Part shown: in pieces, positions 22,003 to 34,861 of the stretch
How the letters are laid out: each line of letters begins with the position of its first letter
How positions within the stretch are numbered: position 1 is the stretch's first letter
Assembly: GCF_040807025.1 (NCBI RefSeq)
Contig: NC_090954.1
Location: 22,559,535-22,623,534 of the forward strand
DNA length: 64,000 bases
Direction: 5' to 3'
Origin: Struthio camelus
Taxonomy: Eukaryota > Chordata > Aves > Struthioniformes > Struthionidae
Translations under genes and position numbers: made by a program
Notes under the pieces: model-generated
What the model saw: only the letters and a program-made list of their open reading frames with translations
Told to the model about the DNA's origin: nothing
Database searches by the model: none

Positions 22003-24088
22003 GCACTCCCGAGTACGGCCCCTACTCGGCCGCAACAGCAGAACGTTCCACCCTTTCCAGTACAAGGCCAGCCTGAGACACGGCCAGTGTGCTCAGCCTC
22101 CAAAGAGACCTAACAACGCCAGACACTCCTCACTTCAGGAAGGCAGCATGGACCTAGCTCCTCCTCATCTTTCCCGCCAGGCATGCGCTCACAGAACAAC
22201 ACAGCCACCACTTCGCTACCCGCCGGATTTACTCCCCACACACTGCCTCACGCTCATCAACATCATCCACCTGTCACAAGAACAAACAGAAGCCATGAAG
22301 GTGGCCCGACCGCGTTTTCACTGAGGACATCCCCAATCACTCCCAACACAGCCACAGAGGCAAACACAGGAGAGACCTTCCCACACTCACACACACGTGC
22401 TTGCTCTCACGCTGTGCCAGGAAGCAACGTGCAAAGCCAGCGAGCGATCCCTCGGAAGTCCTGCCGCCTGGGCCAAGCCTGCACGCAACGTTAGATCCAC
22501 CCAAATTACTGTCTCGTGACTACACGGCAACACAGAGACATCTGCCTGTCACACGCACCCTCTTCTGGTGGAGTCTGAGGCACCGGGAAGTTCGGCCAGT
22601 GGCTGCTTCTGCAGAAAAACAATGTAGATCGTTCCTTCTAGAAGGGCCTCCAAGGGAAGTCGCCAGTGAGCAACGCGAAGGATTCCCATGGAAGAGGGGT
22701 TTGAAACAGCTACGCAAGCCTTGGCAGACCTCTGAAATCGCTCCATTCCTGACAGTGCTCCTACAGGCGCTGCTGTGAAACGGGAAGCAGAAGGGCAAGC
22801 TGAAAGCTGATGACATTCTCCCAACGTCCAATGCCCCTCAGCACAGCAGGAAACAACTGCCCACACTCATGGCAAGCGGCCCCAGCTCGGGAAACCTCTC
22901 ACACAGCAAACTCCACCTTGCCCTCGATTCCTGACGTGTCTCCTGAGTCAGGCTGGCGACAGGGAGACAGGCTGCTGTTGCTGGTGGCGCAGAATGGTGC
23001 CCCGGCTCGCACCCACATGCTCACCATCACGCCCCACGACATTACCACAACACGTTTATCCGCACTCGCAGAAAACAAGCAAGGCCTACCACCGCGGGAC
23101 ACGTGCAAGGGGCACAGTCAGGAACCGTGAGTGACGAGCTTCCACCACCGTTCCCGGGGCCTGAGTGCACCTCCTCCACCAGCACACCCTGGCTAAGGCA
23201 GCGACATGCTTCCCCGTGTCTTACAGCGACCGCGCGATTTCCTCTTCTGCCTGTGCCCTTTAAGCTGCTGAGAATGCTAACAACGTACGTGGATCGAGGC
23301 TTTCCTCACGACAAGCTTCACCTCCCAAGACGCAGGTCACGCTCTCGCTCCTTCCGTAGGCCCAGGAGTGGCTTCTCGCGCCCGCACAGTCGAAGTAAGG
23401 CAGCATGTAGCAGCACGAAACTGCTTTTTCTCTGCCTTGTGCCCAGACAGAGGCATTCGAAAACAGCACACGCCGACACACTGTGCAAGCCTCCTGCAAC
23501 ACTGAACCACAGCTGAATACGACCGCCACCTCCAGGAGACCTACACTTCCGAACGCAGCTCAGCACCAGTATTGTTACACAGCAACACGGAACCGCCGAG
23601 GGCGAAACGGACACTTGTTTTGTGCAGTCGCACAAACGGCGCGCAGGGAAACGCACGCAAGGACTCAGATCTTCCGGAGAGCAACCAAGGATGCAGAGTG
23701 AACGGCAACGATGTCTGGTGGACAAAGAGACTACGCAGGCAACGACGGAGCTCCTCTCCGCTTCTCGCGGGCGCGGACGAGGAAGTGGGGAACACAAATG
23801 CAGAAGCAATAGCGAGCAAAGGCAAAGAGGAAAGCAAACCCGGGCGAGAGCAGTCGCCCGCCTCCTTCCCTCTGCCGGGAACTTTCGGATCGGCCGCTGC
23901 GACCATCAAAGGCGGAGCCATCAGCGCTAATGACAGGGCACCCGCTCCCTGCCATTGTCCATTCACACCTCATGAAGGGTAAGCTCCTTAGGCACTAACT
24001 GCATTCAGCGTATAGAGGTGATGTCGGTTAATGAGGGCAATTTCTTTCTTTTCTTTTCCACCGTGCCTTGCCTTGCCTTGCTTTGCGT

Positions 24089-24280
24089 TCCCTCCCCTCC
24101 CCTCCCCTCCCTCCCCTCCCCTCCCCTTCCCTTCCCTTCCCTTCCCTTCCTTTCCCTCCCCTCCCCTTCCCTTCGCTCCCCTCCCCTCCCCTTCCCTTCC
24201 CTTCCCTTCCCTTCCCTTCCCTTCCCTTCCCTTCCCTTCCCTTCCCTTCCCTTCCCTTCCCTTCCCTTCCCTTCCCTTCC
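24089..24280. repeat. Distal CCCTT tract, unit 3
   Basis: 192 bases with an interrupted first half (a TTCGCTCCCC interruption near 24173). Confidence 0.92.
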
Positions 24281-25308
24281 TCGCTTTAGACAAAACTTCC
24301 CGTCCCATTCCGAGCCCTTCACCAGTCCTCTTCTCTTTTCCTCCTCTTTTGTTCCCTCCTTTTCCAAAGTGCTTTCCACATGTCCACTCCACTCTCGCAG
24401 GACCTACGGGCAGCACTTTAGGCAAGAGCTCTCACGCCTCTTCCTCCTCGAGTGCCACCGAGCCTTAGGAAAGACCGAGGCTTCCACTACCCATAGGTCG
24501 GCATGGGAAGCTCATGCTTCACCGACAGCAACAGGCGCAGACTGTTCCCTTTTGCAGCGCTCCGTTACGCACGCTGATGTAGCTCAGCGGTTTCAGGCAC
24601 TCTCCCTGGCTACCAGAGAACGTATGATAGAGCAAGGAAACCGTATTACAAACAACACCTCGGCTACGCCATAACACAGTCGAAGCCTGCCGATGTACAA
24701 GACCAGCCTAAGTATGCCGTCAGTGTGGACAGACTCCCAAGAGACCGGACAACTCCAGGGACTCTCTGTTTTGGAAGCCCCACTCAACGTAGCCCAGCAA
24801 GCGAATGCTCAGAGAAGGGTCAACCACAAGCGCCGCTCACCACCCGCGCCGCTCTTTTTCAGTCCGTGAGACGACAGCCCGACTCGGGAAGAGCAAACCA
24901 CAGCTCCCAGGCAGCACGTTTGGCCTGGTGCTTAGGCGCACCCTCCTCCTCAGGGCTCTCTGGAAATCATGTCTGAGAAGGGTAAGGCTCCAGCAGCACA
25001 ACCCCAACAGCTGCAGAACCGCCTGCAAGCTCCCACTGCCACACGTGACGAGAAGACCCTCCCGCAACTCCGCTCCCAGAAACGGAAGGCGACACGCTCC
25101 CGAGAAAGCGTTCCGGGGAGATCGCTAGGGAAGACCTTCACACAAGGGATCCTGCCCAACCCCCAGGCTCCAGAAGTCAGACTACGTCTCGAAGCGCACG
25201 CAGCACCTCGGACGTCTGAGAGCAGCGGCCAGCGAAGGCGGCCACCAAGGAGAGCGCTGTCAACAGCCAGAGAGCAAAGACCTGACGAGTACCGGCCACC
25301 CGCAGGTG

Positions 25309-25331
25309 CCGAGGCCCGAGGCCCGAGGCCG
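25309..25331. repeat. GAGGCCC heptamer minisatellite, 3 copies
   Basis: Three repeats; flanking base change GGTGCC instead of GGCGCC on the left. Confidence 0.8.
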
Positions 25332-25429
25332 GCTGCGAGAGGCGCTGCCGAAAGGCAGAGGCAAGAAGGGAGAAAGAGGTGTCGGGAGACCCGGAGGGGA
25401 GAAGGGGTAGAAAAGGAAGTGCCACTGAC

Positions 25430-27892
25430 CGTGTCCAGGAGGGCGGGCGGATCCGGCGGCGTCTCCTTCGGCGCGGGGCCGGCGGGCGGCGGCAAGTTGG
25501 GGCTGAAAACCATGAGGTCGCTCTTGCCCGCGCCGTCCGCCACGCACAGGCTCCGGCTCTGGCGCTGCGAGTACGACCAGCTGCCCACTTCGCTGGCGCA
25601 CACCAGCGTCGCCGGCCCGGGCCCCGACAGCACGGCCGCCCGCGGCGCCCACCGCGACGCCCCGTACAGCACCACCGCCAGCAGGAACAGGCTCGACACC
25701 GCGCAGATGGCCACCACCAGCCACACGTTCGTCGTCGCCGCCACCGCCACCGCCGCTTCCGCGCCGCCCTCGCCGCCCGCCGCCCGCCGCGGCCCCGGCA
25801 CCGACGAGCCCGCGCCCACCGCCCCCGCCGCCGCCCCCGCCGCGCCCTCGCCCAGCGACACGCTCAGCGTGGCCGTGGTCGAGCGCGCCGGCTCGCCGTG
25901 GTCGCGCACCACGATGACCAGCGTCTGCCGCGCGCCGTCCGCCTCCTCCAGCGCCCGCGCCGTGCTCACCTCGCCGCTGTACAGCCCCACGCGGAACGGG
26001 CCCTTGCCCCGCGGCTCGCGCAGCTCGTAGCGCAGCCACGCGTTGTAGCCCGAGTCCGCGTCCACCGCACGGATCTTCGCCACCACCTGCCCCGCCGGCG
26101 CCCCCCACGCCGCCCACGCCCACAGCGACGCCGGCGACGCCGGCCCCGGCCGCGACCCCGCCGCGCCGCCAGCCCACGGCCCCGCGCCGCCGCCCGCAGG
26201 CGGCAGCAGCGCCGGCGCGTTGTCGTTCTCGTCCACCACGAAGAGCTGCACCGTGGCGTTGCCGCACAGCGCCGGCTCCCCCGCGTCCACCGCCCGCACC
26301 TCGAACTGCAGCACCTGCACCTCCTCGTAGTCGAAGGGCTGCAGCGCCCACAGCCGCCCGCTCTCCGCCTCCACCGACACGTACCGCGACGCCGAGCGCC
26401 ACGACGCGCCCCCCGCGCCCTCCGCCACCGAGTACCTCACGCGCCCGTTGCCCGCCTCGTCCGGGTCCCGCGCCCACAGCCGCGCCAGCTCCGCGCCCGC
26501 CGCGTTGTTCTCCCGCGCCAGCACCGTGTACACGGCCTGCGCGAACGCCGGCGCGTTGTCGTTCACGTCCGACACCGGCACCCGCAGCCCGCGGCTGCCG
26601 CGCAGCGCCGGCGCCCCGCCGTCCTCCGCCCGCACCTCCACCTCGTACTCCGCCACCCGCTCCCGGTCCAGCGCCTCCCGCAGCACCAGCGAGTACGAGC
26701 CCTCGAACGTCGCCACCAGCCCGAACGGCGCCGCCGGCCACACCGCGCACCGCACCCGCCCGTTCGCCCCCGAGTCCCGGTCCGACACGCTCAGCAGCGC
26801 CACCACCGTCCCCACCGCCGCGTCCTCCGGCACCGGCACCGACAGCGACGTCACCCACACCTCCGGCGCGTTGTCGTTCACGTCCACCACCTCCAACAAC
26901 ACGCTGCAGTGCCCCGATAACGGAGGCGTACCCCTGTCTTTCGCTTCGATCTCCAGGTCATACGAGTCAACGTCCTCAAAGTCTACCTTCCCTACGGTAG
27001 TCAGTTCCCCTGATTTCGCGTCTATCCGAAACAAATCCTTCACTTTGGCAGAAGTGGTGTCGCTAAAGGCGTAAGATATTTCCTGATTAGTTCCTTCGTC
27101 CTTGTCTGTCGCCGTTAGCTGCAGAATCACCGTTGCCGGGGGCGAATTCTCGGGCAACTGCACTTTATACACCGACTGGTTGAACTCGGGCGCGTTGTCG
27201 TTCACATCCAGCACCGAGATCACCAGCTCCATCGTCCCCGACAGCGACGGTCTGCCCCCGTCACTCGCCGTCACCAGCAAGCGGTGCACAGCCATCGACT
27301 CCCGGTCCAGCGCTTTCTTTAAAACGAGCGCTACGGATGTTTTCTTTTCGTCTTTGGATTTCACTTCTAAGGTGAAATGCTCGCTCGGGCTGAGGGTGTA
27401 GGAGAGCTGCGCGTTGGCGCCGACATCGGCATCCGACGCGCCCTCCAGCGGAAAGCGGGAGCCCGGCAGCGTTAAGGACTCCGCGACGCTGAGGTTTTTG
27501 CGGTCGGCGGGGAAGAGCGGGGCGTTGTCGTTGATGTCGGTGACCTCCAGCTCCACGTGAAAGACGCGCAGCGGCCGCTCCACCAGCACCTCCAGGCGCA
27601 GGGCGCACGGCGCGCTCTTCCCGCACAGCTCCTCCCGGTCCAGCCGCGAGCTCACCACCAGCGCCCCGCTCGCCCCGCTCACCTCCACGCTCGCCCGCCG
27701 GCCCTTCGCCACCAGCCGCAGCCGGCGCGCCTCCAGCTCGCCCGCCTCCAGGCCCAGGTCCTGCGCCAGCCGACCCACCACCGTGCCGCCCTTCGCCTCC
27801 TCCGGCACCGAGTAGCGCACCGGACCGCCGCCCAGCGCCCAGGCCGCCTGCAGCACCAGCAGCCGCAGCACCGCCCGCACCCACACGCCCAT
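25430..27892 (-). CDS. PCDHA: Protocadherin alpha variable exon, copy 4
   Basis: Encodes 821 residues, one more than copies 1, 2, 3 and 5, because the EC1-EC2 junction reads [10 protein letters not shown] (shared with copy 6). The rest of EC2 (TLEVKSKDEKKTSVALVLKK) and all of EC3 (PENSPPATVILQLTATDKDE through GKVDFEDVDSYDLEIEAKD) match copies 1 and 5, so its recognition surface should be nearly theirs. The region between EC6 and the membrane has one Gly-to-Ala change (GAAAGAV against GAGAGAV). Donor GTCAGT lies at 25429-25424. The unspliced frame runs on to a stop at 24950, a tail of about 160 codons. Confidence 0.93.
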
Positions 27893-27931
27893 GGCCAGCG
27901 CCGGCACCCGCACGCGCCCCGCACGCCTCCC

Positions 27932-27968
<37 letters not shown>

Positions 27969-28663
27969 CCGCCGCTCCCCCCGCGCTCACAGCCGGGCTT
28001 TCCGCCGCACCGGGGCGGAGCCGCCGCCGCCGCCGCCGCCGCCGTTCCTGAGCCTGCAGCGACACCGTGTGCCCGCCGCCTACTACAAACAACGCCTCGC
28101 TTACGCCGTAGCCAAGTCTAGACCTGTCGCTGCACAAGACCAGCCTAAGGCACGGCCAGTGTGCACAGACTCCCAAGAGAGCACACAGCTCCAGGGACTC
28201 GCTGTTTCGGAAGCCCCACGGAACACAGCCCAGCAAGCGACAGCTCAGAGAAGGGTGACGTAAAATAGGGGAGGCACAGCTCTGCAGCGCTCTTTCTCCC
28301 CGCCGCTCCCCGCGCCGCCGCCTGCGCCAGCCCTGCCCGCCGCACCCGGGCTCCGCCGTCTCCCGGCCGCTGACGGGCAGCCGTGGCAGCCGCTCGGGGA
28401 GGAGCTGCCTCCTTCCTCCCCGATCACGCCACCTTCGCGGGCGACAGCGGCACCGTGTGTCCCACAGCGGCTCCTTCTCCTGCAAGCGCGCTCCTCTCCT
28501 CCCGCCGGCCTCCCGCGCCCCCGCTGCCGAGCCCCGCCGCGGGAAGGAAGGATGGCGCGGGGCCGGGCCCGCGCGGGCGACGAAGCTCCGCCGCCGCCGC
28601 CCTGCGGAACATTTCTCTCTGCCGAACACGACTCGGCACGCTCCAGGTCTTTTTCTAACTCGG
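27893..28663 (-). promoter_or_regulatory. 5' leader and candidate promoter of exon copy 4
   Basis: Promoter-like segment at 28079-28265 with the CRE-like octamer at 28256-28263 and (GCC)8 tracts. One base differs from other copies at about 28431 (GCCACC instead of GCCGCC). Confidence 0.45.
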
Positions 28664-28892
28664 CTCCTCCTCTCTTCCCTTCCCTTCCCTTCTCTTCCCT
28701 TCTCTTCTCTTCTCTTCTCTTCTCTTCTCTTCTCTTCGCTTCGCTTCGCTTCGCTTCGCTTCGCTTCGCTTCGCTTCCCGTCGCTTCCCGTCGCTTCCCG
28801 TCGCTTCGCTTCGCTTCGCTTCTTTTCCCTCCTCTTCCCTCCCCTTTCCTCCCCTCCCCTCCCCTTCTCTATTCCCCTCTCCTCTCCCCCCA
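28664..28892. repeat. Upstream polypyrimidine tract, unit 4
   Basis: A shorter tract: fewer CTCTT repeats, a CGCTT run and three CCGTCGCTT nonamers. Confidence 0.9.
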
Positions 28893-30552
28893 CCCCCGCC
28901 CCGCTCTTCTCCATGTGCCTGGGGACTCAGAGCTACCGCACCAGGGATCACACCTGAGGAGGCCTTCAGCAGAAAAAAACTGCTCTACTTCGCCTCCCCT
29001 TGACTTTGTCTTCACTACACGTTGCTCAGGAGGGGTGAGAAGGCCTTGTATTTCTTTCATTCCTCCTGCAACAGCTCCTGGACCGGCTATCGCTGCACCG
29101 CCGCTTCCTTTATGGCAGAAGAACTTACCCTTGGGCCTCCATCCATGGCAAGACCGAGGCTTCCAGAAGAAGTATATGCACATGGAAATGATTCCTGGCG
29201 TGTCCCTCACTGTTGGCAACAGGCAGAATGTGTCCGTTTCTGCGTGACTGGGTTTACAGCGCTCATGCACCTGAGCCCTGCCCTGCAAGGAACTGCTGCA
29301 GGAACTCACTTTGCTGCAAGGAACTCACTTTGCAAAAACATCTCTCTCTGACCGAAACAGAATGGCCCAGCCTTTGAAATGCGGGCCTAACCTTACATAC
29401 CAAAACAGAATGGCCCAGCCTTTGAATTGCGGGCCTAACCCTACATACCATTAGGGCACAGAGACTCCAGAGAGTCCAAACTCCTCCAGCGAGTCTTTAC
29501 TTTGGGATGTCAAACTGAACACGGACAAGTATGCAAACGCTCCAAGAATGGTGAAGTAACAGAGCCGAACCACAGCTCTCTAGTAATCGTCATATACCTT
29601 ACGCAAGAGCTTTCTCTTCCTCCCCAGTTTCCATTTGGAGATGCACAATTAGTGTCAAGTTCCTCATTATCTAATCGAACATGCATGGTCACATTGTACA
29701 ACAGAGCAAGAGCCCTATCTCCAGCCGAAGCTGGTCACCACAGAATGCCTCGGATACGTTACAATGACCCACGTGTCACATAACCACACAAAAGCCATGC
29801 AGCTTACGCTACTGCACGGGCAAGGAACAGTTTGTCTGAGAACACCGCTCAGAGTCCCACCACCTGTACAGTCACAAACGCATTAAGGCCCCTCCACTAC
29901 TCAGTGCAGAAGGCCACCTAATGCCACTTCACTGATACCAGGGAGCAACACGAAGGGGGCAGTTGCACAGAATAGCGCCATCCTGCTCCAAGCACGGAAC
30001 CAGCAGCCGTATAACATGCGGTCAGTCTAAAACTATCCTATCGAGAATAAATGGAAATCATGTAGGTACCACAAATATGTCTGTCTCTCTGTCAGAGATG
30101 TCGACTTTACCTACAGCGCTACCCACTTTGCAATCTTACAAGTGGTCTTGGTTTGCTTCTTTAGGAGGGGGCAGGGGGCAGACAGAAAAAAAAAAAGCGT
30201 TCTTCACATTTCTTCACATCTGAAGGGGTTTTAAGGGCCATCTTCCATGATAGGTCTTCATTAGACGCCGGGAACTGGGCTGGAAAAAGGAAGCCGGTTT
30301 TGTCAAAGCTCTTACTTCGTTGCCTTATTGCTACAGCTCTTACATCCACCTCTGCAAGGAGGGAAGCAGGAGGCCTGTAAACGGGAAACACATGAACTGC
30401 ACGGCATTGTGCAAAGGTGAACCTCACCTCCAGAGACTGGAGGAACCACAGTGACCCACAACGACAGCAAAAGGCTCAAACTCTGAAATCATCCACCCAA
30501 TAATACTCGGCAGTCTGCCTCTTGCTCACAAGTACGGACCCATTTCCTGGCA

Positions 30553-31213
30553 AATACATCAATCCATTCCAGTCTTCCTGCTCCACACGCTGTGGATGCC
30601 AGAAGTTTTGTACATGGGGTCAAACACATTCAGATACGGGATGCCCAGCAAAGTGGACAGTTTCCTCTTCTTGTGATGTGAAACACTCTGTGTTCTTCTC
30701 ACCACCATCGCAATCTCAGACAAGTCTGTTCACGCCACAAAGCTCATCCACGCAACGGGAGAGGGCCCTCTGTGGCCCTCCTATGGCACGGTCATCGCCA
30801 CAGTAGTAGGAAGCCCCTTTACCCCAACAACACGCTACGGCATTCAACGCCATGTTCACGCTCACACAGGTCTTGGCAGATCTGAATGACAGCGTATGCA
30901 CCAAGCATCTGGCAGGCTCTCTGCACCACACCACTCATATTTTGCAATGCTTGAGAAAGACCGCATCAACATGCTACAGAGCTGCACAGTAGGGTTCACA
31001 AAGGTGGTGCCGTGACAGCTCTAATCACAACGCCCTCCACCATTCACCTTACCAAAGCATAGAAATATATCCCACAACCAAGAGCAACCGTTCTCACAGA
31101 CGATCTCTCCTGAACAGCATTAGCCCACTCCTCGCTAAAAAAAAAGAGCCACGGTGCTCCTCTGAAAACGCCATACATCACAACGGGACGCACCACTACA
31201 GCCCTCGGAAAAG
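30553..31213. repeat. Module beta, unit 4
   Basis: About 661 bases in the place where units 1 and 2 have module alpha, with the same flanks. No transposon end, target duplication or coding signature was recognised. Confidence 0.75.
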
Positions 31214-33486
31214 CACGTCCACAACTAAGGGAAGGCAAGAACACCCAACACCCTAATGGCACCCGCCTCCCCATGCCTTCCTGGAAATCATACCTGATGA
31301 GGAGAAAGGCACCAAGACCACCAAAGGCAGCTCAAGCTGAAACAAAGCTCCCCGCACCACAAAAGGCAAGAAGAGTTGATAGGCTACCTCCCACAACACC
31401 GCACTCCCGAGTACGGCTCCTACTCGGCCGCAACAGCAGAACGTTCCACCCTTTCCAGTACAAGGCCAGCCTGAGACACGGCCAGTGTGCTCAGCCTCCA
31501 AAGAGACCTAACAACGCCAGACACTCCTCACTTCAGGAAGGCAGCATGGACCTAGCTCCTCCTCATCTTTCCCGCCAGGCATGCGCTCACAGAACAACAC
31601 AGCCACCACTTCGCTACCCGCCGGATTTACTCCCCACACACTGCCTCACGCTCATCAACATCATCCACCTGTCACAAGAACAAACAGAAGCCATGAAGGT
31701 GGCCCGACCGCGTTTTCACTGAGGACATCCCCAATCACTCCCAACACAGCCACAGAGGCAAACACAGGAGAGACCTTCCCACACTCACACACACGTGCTT
31801 GCTCTCACGCTGTGCCAGGAAGCAACGTGCAAAGCCAGCGAGCGATCCCTCGGAAGTCCTGCCGCCTGGGCCAAGCCTGCACGCAACGTTAGATCCACCC
31901 AAATTACTGTCTCGTGACTACACGGCAACACAGAGACATCTGCCTGTCACACGCACCCTCTTCTGGTGGAGTCTGAGGCACCGGGAAGTTCGGCCAGTGG
32001 CTGCTTCTGCAGAAAAACAATGTAGATCGTTCCTTCTAGAAGGGCCTCCAAGGGAAGTCGCCAGTGAGCAACGCGAAGGATTCCCATGGAAGAGGGGTTT
32101 GAAACAGCTACGCAAGCCTTGTCAGACCTCTGAAATCGCTCCATTCCTGACAGTGCTCCTACAGGCGCTGCTGTGAAACGGGAAGCAGAAGGGCAAGCTG
32201 AAAGCTGATGACATTCTCCCAACGTCCAATGCCCCTCAGCACAGCAGGAAACAACTGCCCACACTCATGGCAAGCGGCCCCAGCTCGGGAAACCTCTCAC
32301 ACAGCAAACTCCACCTTGCCCTCGATTCCTGACGTGTCTCCTGAGTCAGGCTGGCGACAGGGAGACAGGCTGCTGTTGCTGGTGGCGCAGAATGGTGCCC
32401 CGGCTCGTACCCACATGCTCACCATCACGCCCCACGACATTACCACAACACGTTTATCCGCACTCGCAGAAAACAAGCAAGGCCTACCACCGCGGGACAC
32501 GTGCAAGGGGCACAGTCAGGAACCGTGAGTGACGAGCTTCCACCACCGTTCCCGGGGCCTGAGTGCACCTCCTCCACCAGCACACCCTGGCTAAGGCAGC
32601 GACATGCTTCCCCGTGTCTTACAGCGACCGCGCGATTTCCTCTTCTGCCTGTGCCCTTTAAGCTGCTGAGAATGCTAACAACGTACGTGGATCGAGGCTT
32701 TCCTCACGACAAGCTTCACCTCCCAAGACGCAGGTCACGCTCTCGCTCCTTCCGTAGGCCCAGGAGTGGCTTCTCGCGCCCGCACAGTCGAAGTAAGGCA
32801 GCATGTAGCAGCACGAAACTGCTTTTTCTCTGCCTTGTGCCCAGACAGAGGCATTCGAAAACAGCACACGCCGACACACTGTGCAAGCCTCCTGCAACAC
32901 TGAACCACAGCTGAATACGACCGCCACCTCCAGGAGACCTACACTTCCGAACGCAGCTCAGCACCAGTATTGTTACACAGCAACACGGAACCGCCGAGGG
33001 CGAAACGGACACTTGTTTTGTGCAGTCGCACAAACGGCGCGCAGGGAAACGCACGCAAGGACTCAGATCTTCCGGAGAGCAACCAAGGATGCAGAGTGAA
33101 CGGCAACGATGTCTGGTGGACAAAGAGACTACGCAGGCAACGACGGAGCTCCTCTCCGCTTCTCGCGGGCGCGGACGAGGAAGTGGGGAACACAAATGCA
33201 GAAGCAATAGCGAGCAAAGGCAAAGAGGAAAGCAAACCCGGGCGAGAGCAGTCGCCCGCCTCCTTCCCTCTGCCGGGAACTTTCGGATCGGCCGCTGCGA
33301 CCATCAAAGGCGGAGCCATCAGCGCTAATGACAGGGCACCCGCTCCCTGCCATTGTCCATTCACACCTCATGAAGGGTAAGCTCCTTAGGCACTAACTGC
33401 ATTCAGCGTATAGAGGTGATGTCGGTTAATGAGGGCAATTTCTTTCTTTTCTTTTCCACCGTGCCTTGCCTTGCCTTGCTTTGCGT

Positions 33487-33698
33487 TCCCTCCCCTCCCC
33501 TCCCCTCCCTCCCCTCCCCTCCCCTTCCCTTCCCTTCCCTTCCCTTCCTTTCCCTCCCCTCCCCTTCCCTTCGCTCCCCTCCCCTCCCCTTCCCTTCCCT
33601 TCCCTTCCCTTCCCTTCCCTTCCCTTCCCTTCCCTTCCCTTCCCTTCCCTTCCCTTCCCTTCCCTTCCCTTCCCTTCCCTTCCCTTCCCTTCCCTTCC
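33487..33698. repeat. Distal CCCTT tract, unit 4
   Basis: 212 bases with the same interruption pattern as unit 3 and a longer pure run after it. Confidence 0.92.
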
Positions 33699-34726
33699 TC
33701 GCTTTAGACAAAACTTCCCGTCCCATTCCGAGCCCTCCACCAGTCCTCTTCTCTTTTCCTCCTCTTTTGTTCCCTCCTTTTCCAAAGTGCTTTCCACATG
33801 TCCACTCCACTCTCGCAGGACCTACGGGCAGCACTTTAGGCAAGAGCTCTCACGCCTCTTCCTCCTCGAGTGCCATCGAGCCTTAGGAAAGACCGAGGCT
33901 TCCACTACCCATAGGTCGGCATGGGAAGCTCGTGCTTCACCGACAGCCACAGGCGCAGACTGTTCCCTTTTGCAACGCTCCGTTACGCACGCTGATGTAG
34001 CTCAGCGGTTTCAGGCACTCTCCCTGGCTACCAGAGAACGTATGATAGAGCAAGGAAACCGTATTACAAACAACACCTCGGCTACGCCATAACACAGTCG
34101 AAGCCTGCCGATGTACAAGACCAGCCTAAGTATGCCGTCAGTGTGGACAGACTCCCAAGAGACGGGACAACTCCAGGGACTCTCTGTTTTGGAAGCCCCA
34201 CTGAACGTAGCCCAGCAAGCGAATGCTCAGAGAAGGGTCAACCACAAGCGCCGCTCACCACCCGCGCCGCTCTTTTTCAGTCCGTGAGACGACAGCCCGA
34301 CTCGGGAAGAGCAAACCACAGCTCCCAGGCAGCACGTTTGGCCTGGTGCTTAGGCGCACCCTCCTCCTCAGGGCTCTCTGGAAATCATGTCTGAGAAGGG
34401 TAAGGCTCCAGCAGCACAACCCCAACAGCTGCAGAACCGCCTGCAAGCTCCCACTGCCACACGTGACGAGAAGACCCTCCCGCAACTCCGCTCCCAGAAA
34501 CGGAAGGCGACACGCTCCCGAGAAAGCGTTCCGGGGAGATCGCTAGGGAAGACCTTCACACAAGGGATCCTGCCCAACCCCCAGGCTCCAGAAGTCAGAC
34601 TACGTCTCGAAGCGCACGCAGCACCTCGGACGTCTGAGAGCAGCGGCCAGCGAAGGCGGCCACCAAGGAGAGCGCTGTCAACAGCCAGAGAGCAAAGACC
34701 TGACGAGTACCGGCCACCCGCAGGCG

Positions 34727-34763
34727 CCGAGGCCCGAGGCCCGAGGCCCGAGGCCCGAGGCCG
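34727..34763. repeat. GAGGCCC heptamer minisatellite, 5 copies
   Basis: Five perfect repeats, the same count and read-through frame as copy 3. Confidence 0.8.
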
Positions 34764-34861
34764 GCTGCGAGAGGCGCTGCCGAAAGGCACAGGCAAGAAG
34801 GGAGAAAGAGGTGTCGGGAGACCCGGAGGGGAGAAGGGGTAGAAAAGGAAGTGCCACTGAC

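Larger units (their letters stand above)
18003..25145. repeat. Tandem unit 3 (short unit with divergent upstream region)
   Basis: A 7143-base unit. The interval matching 2930-5864 of unit 1 is missing and replaced by 20953-22002. From 22003 it rejoins the common spacer and is collinear to its end, with the orphan promoter-like segment at 24644-24825. It therefore has neither module alpha nor beta. Confidence 0.9.
25146..34563. repeat. Tandem unit 4 (exon copy 4 plus intergenic DNA)
   Basis: A 9418-base unit carrying module beta (30553-31213) where units 1 and 2 have alpha. An extra 56-base repeat of the ACAGAATGGCCCAGCC segment lies at about 29357-29412. A11 run at 30186. Orphan promoter-like segment 34062-34243. 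No gene is seen in the spacers. Confidence 0.9.

Noticed and set aside
30553-31213. Module beta as a CR1 LINE fragment
   Set aside because: A faint resemblance around GGGATGCCCAGCAAAGTGG was noticed, but no CR1 3' repeat or coding remnant is visible.
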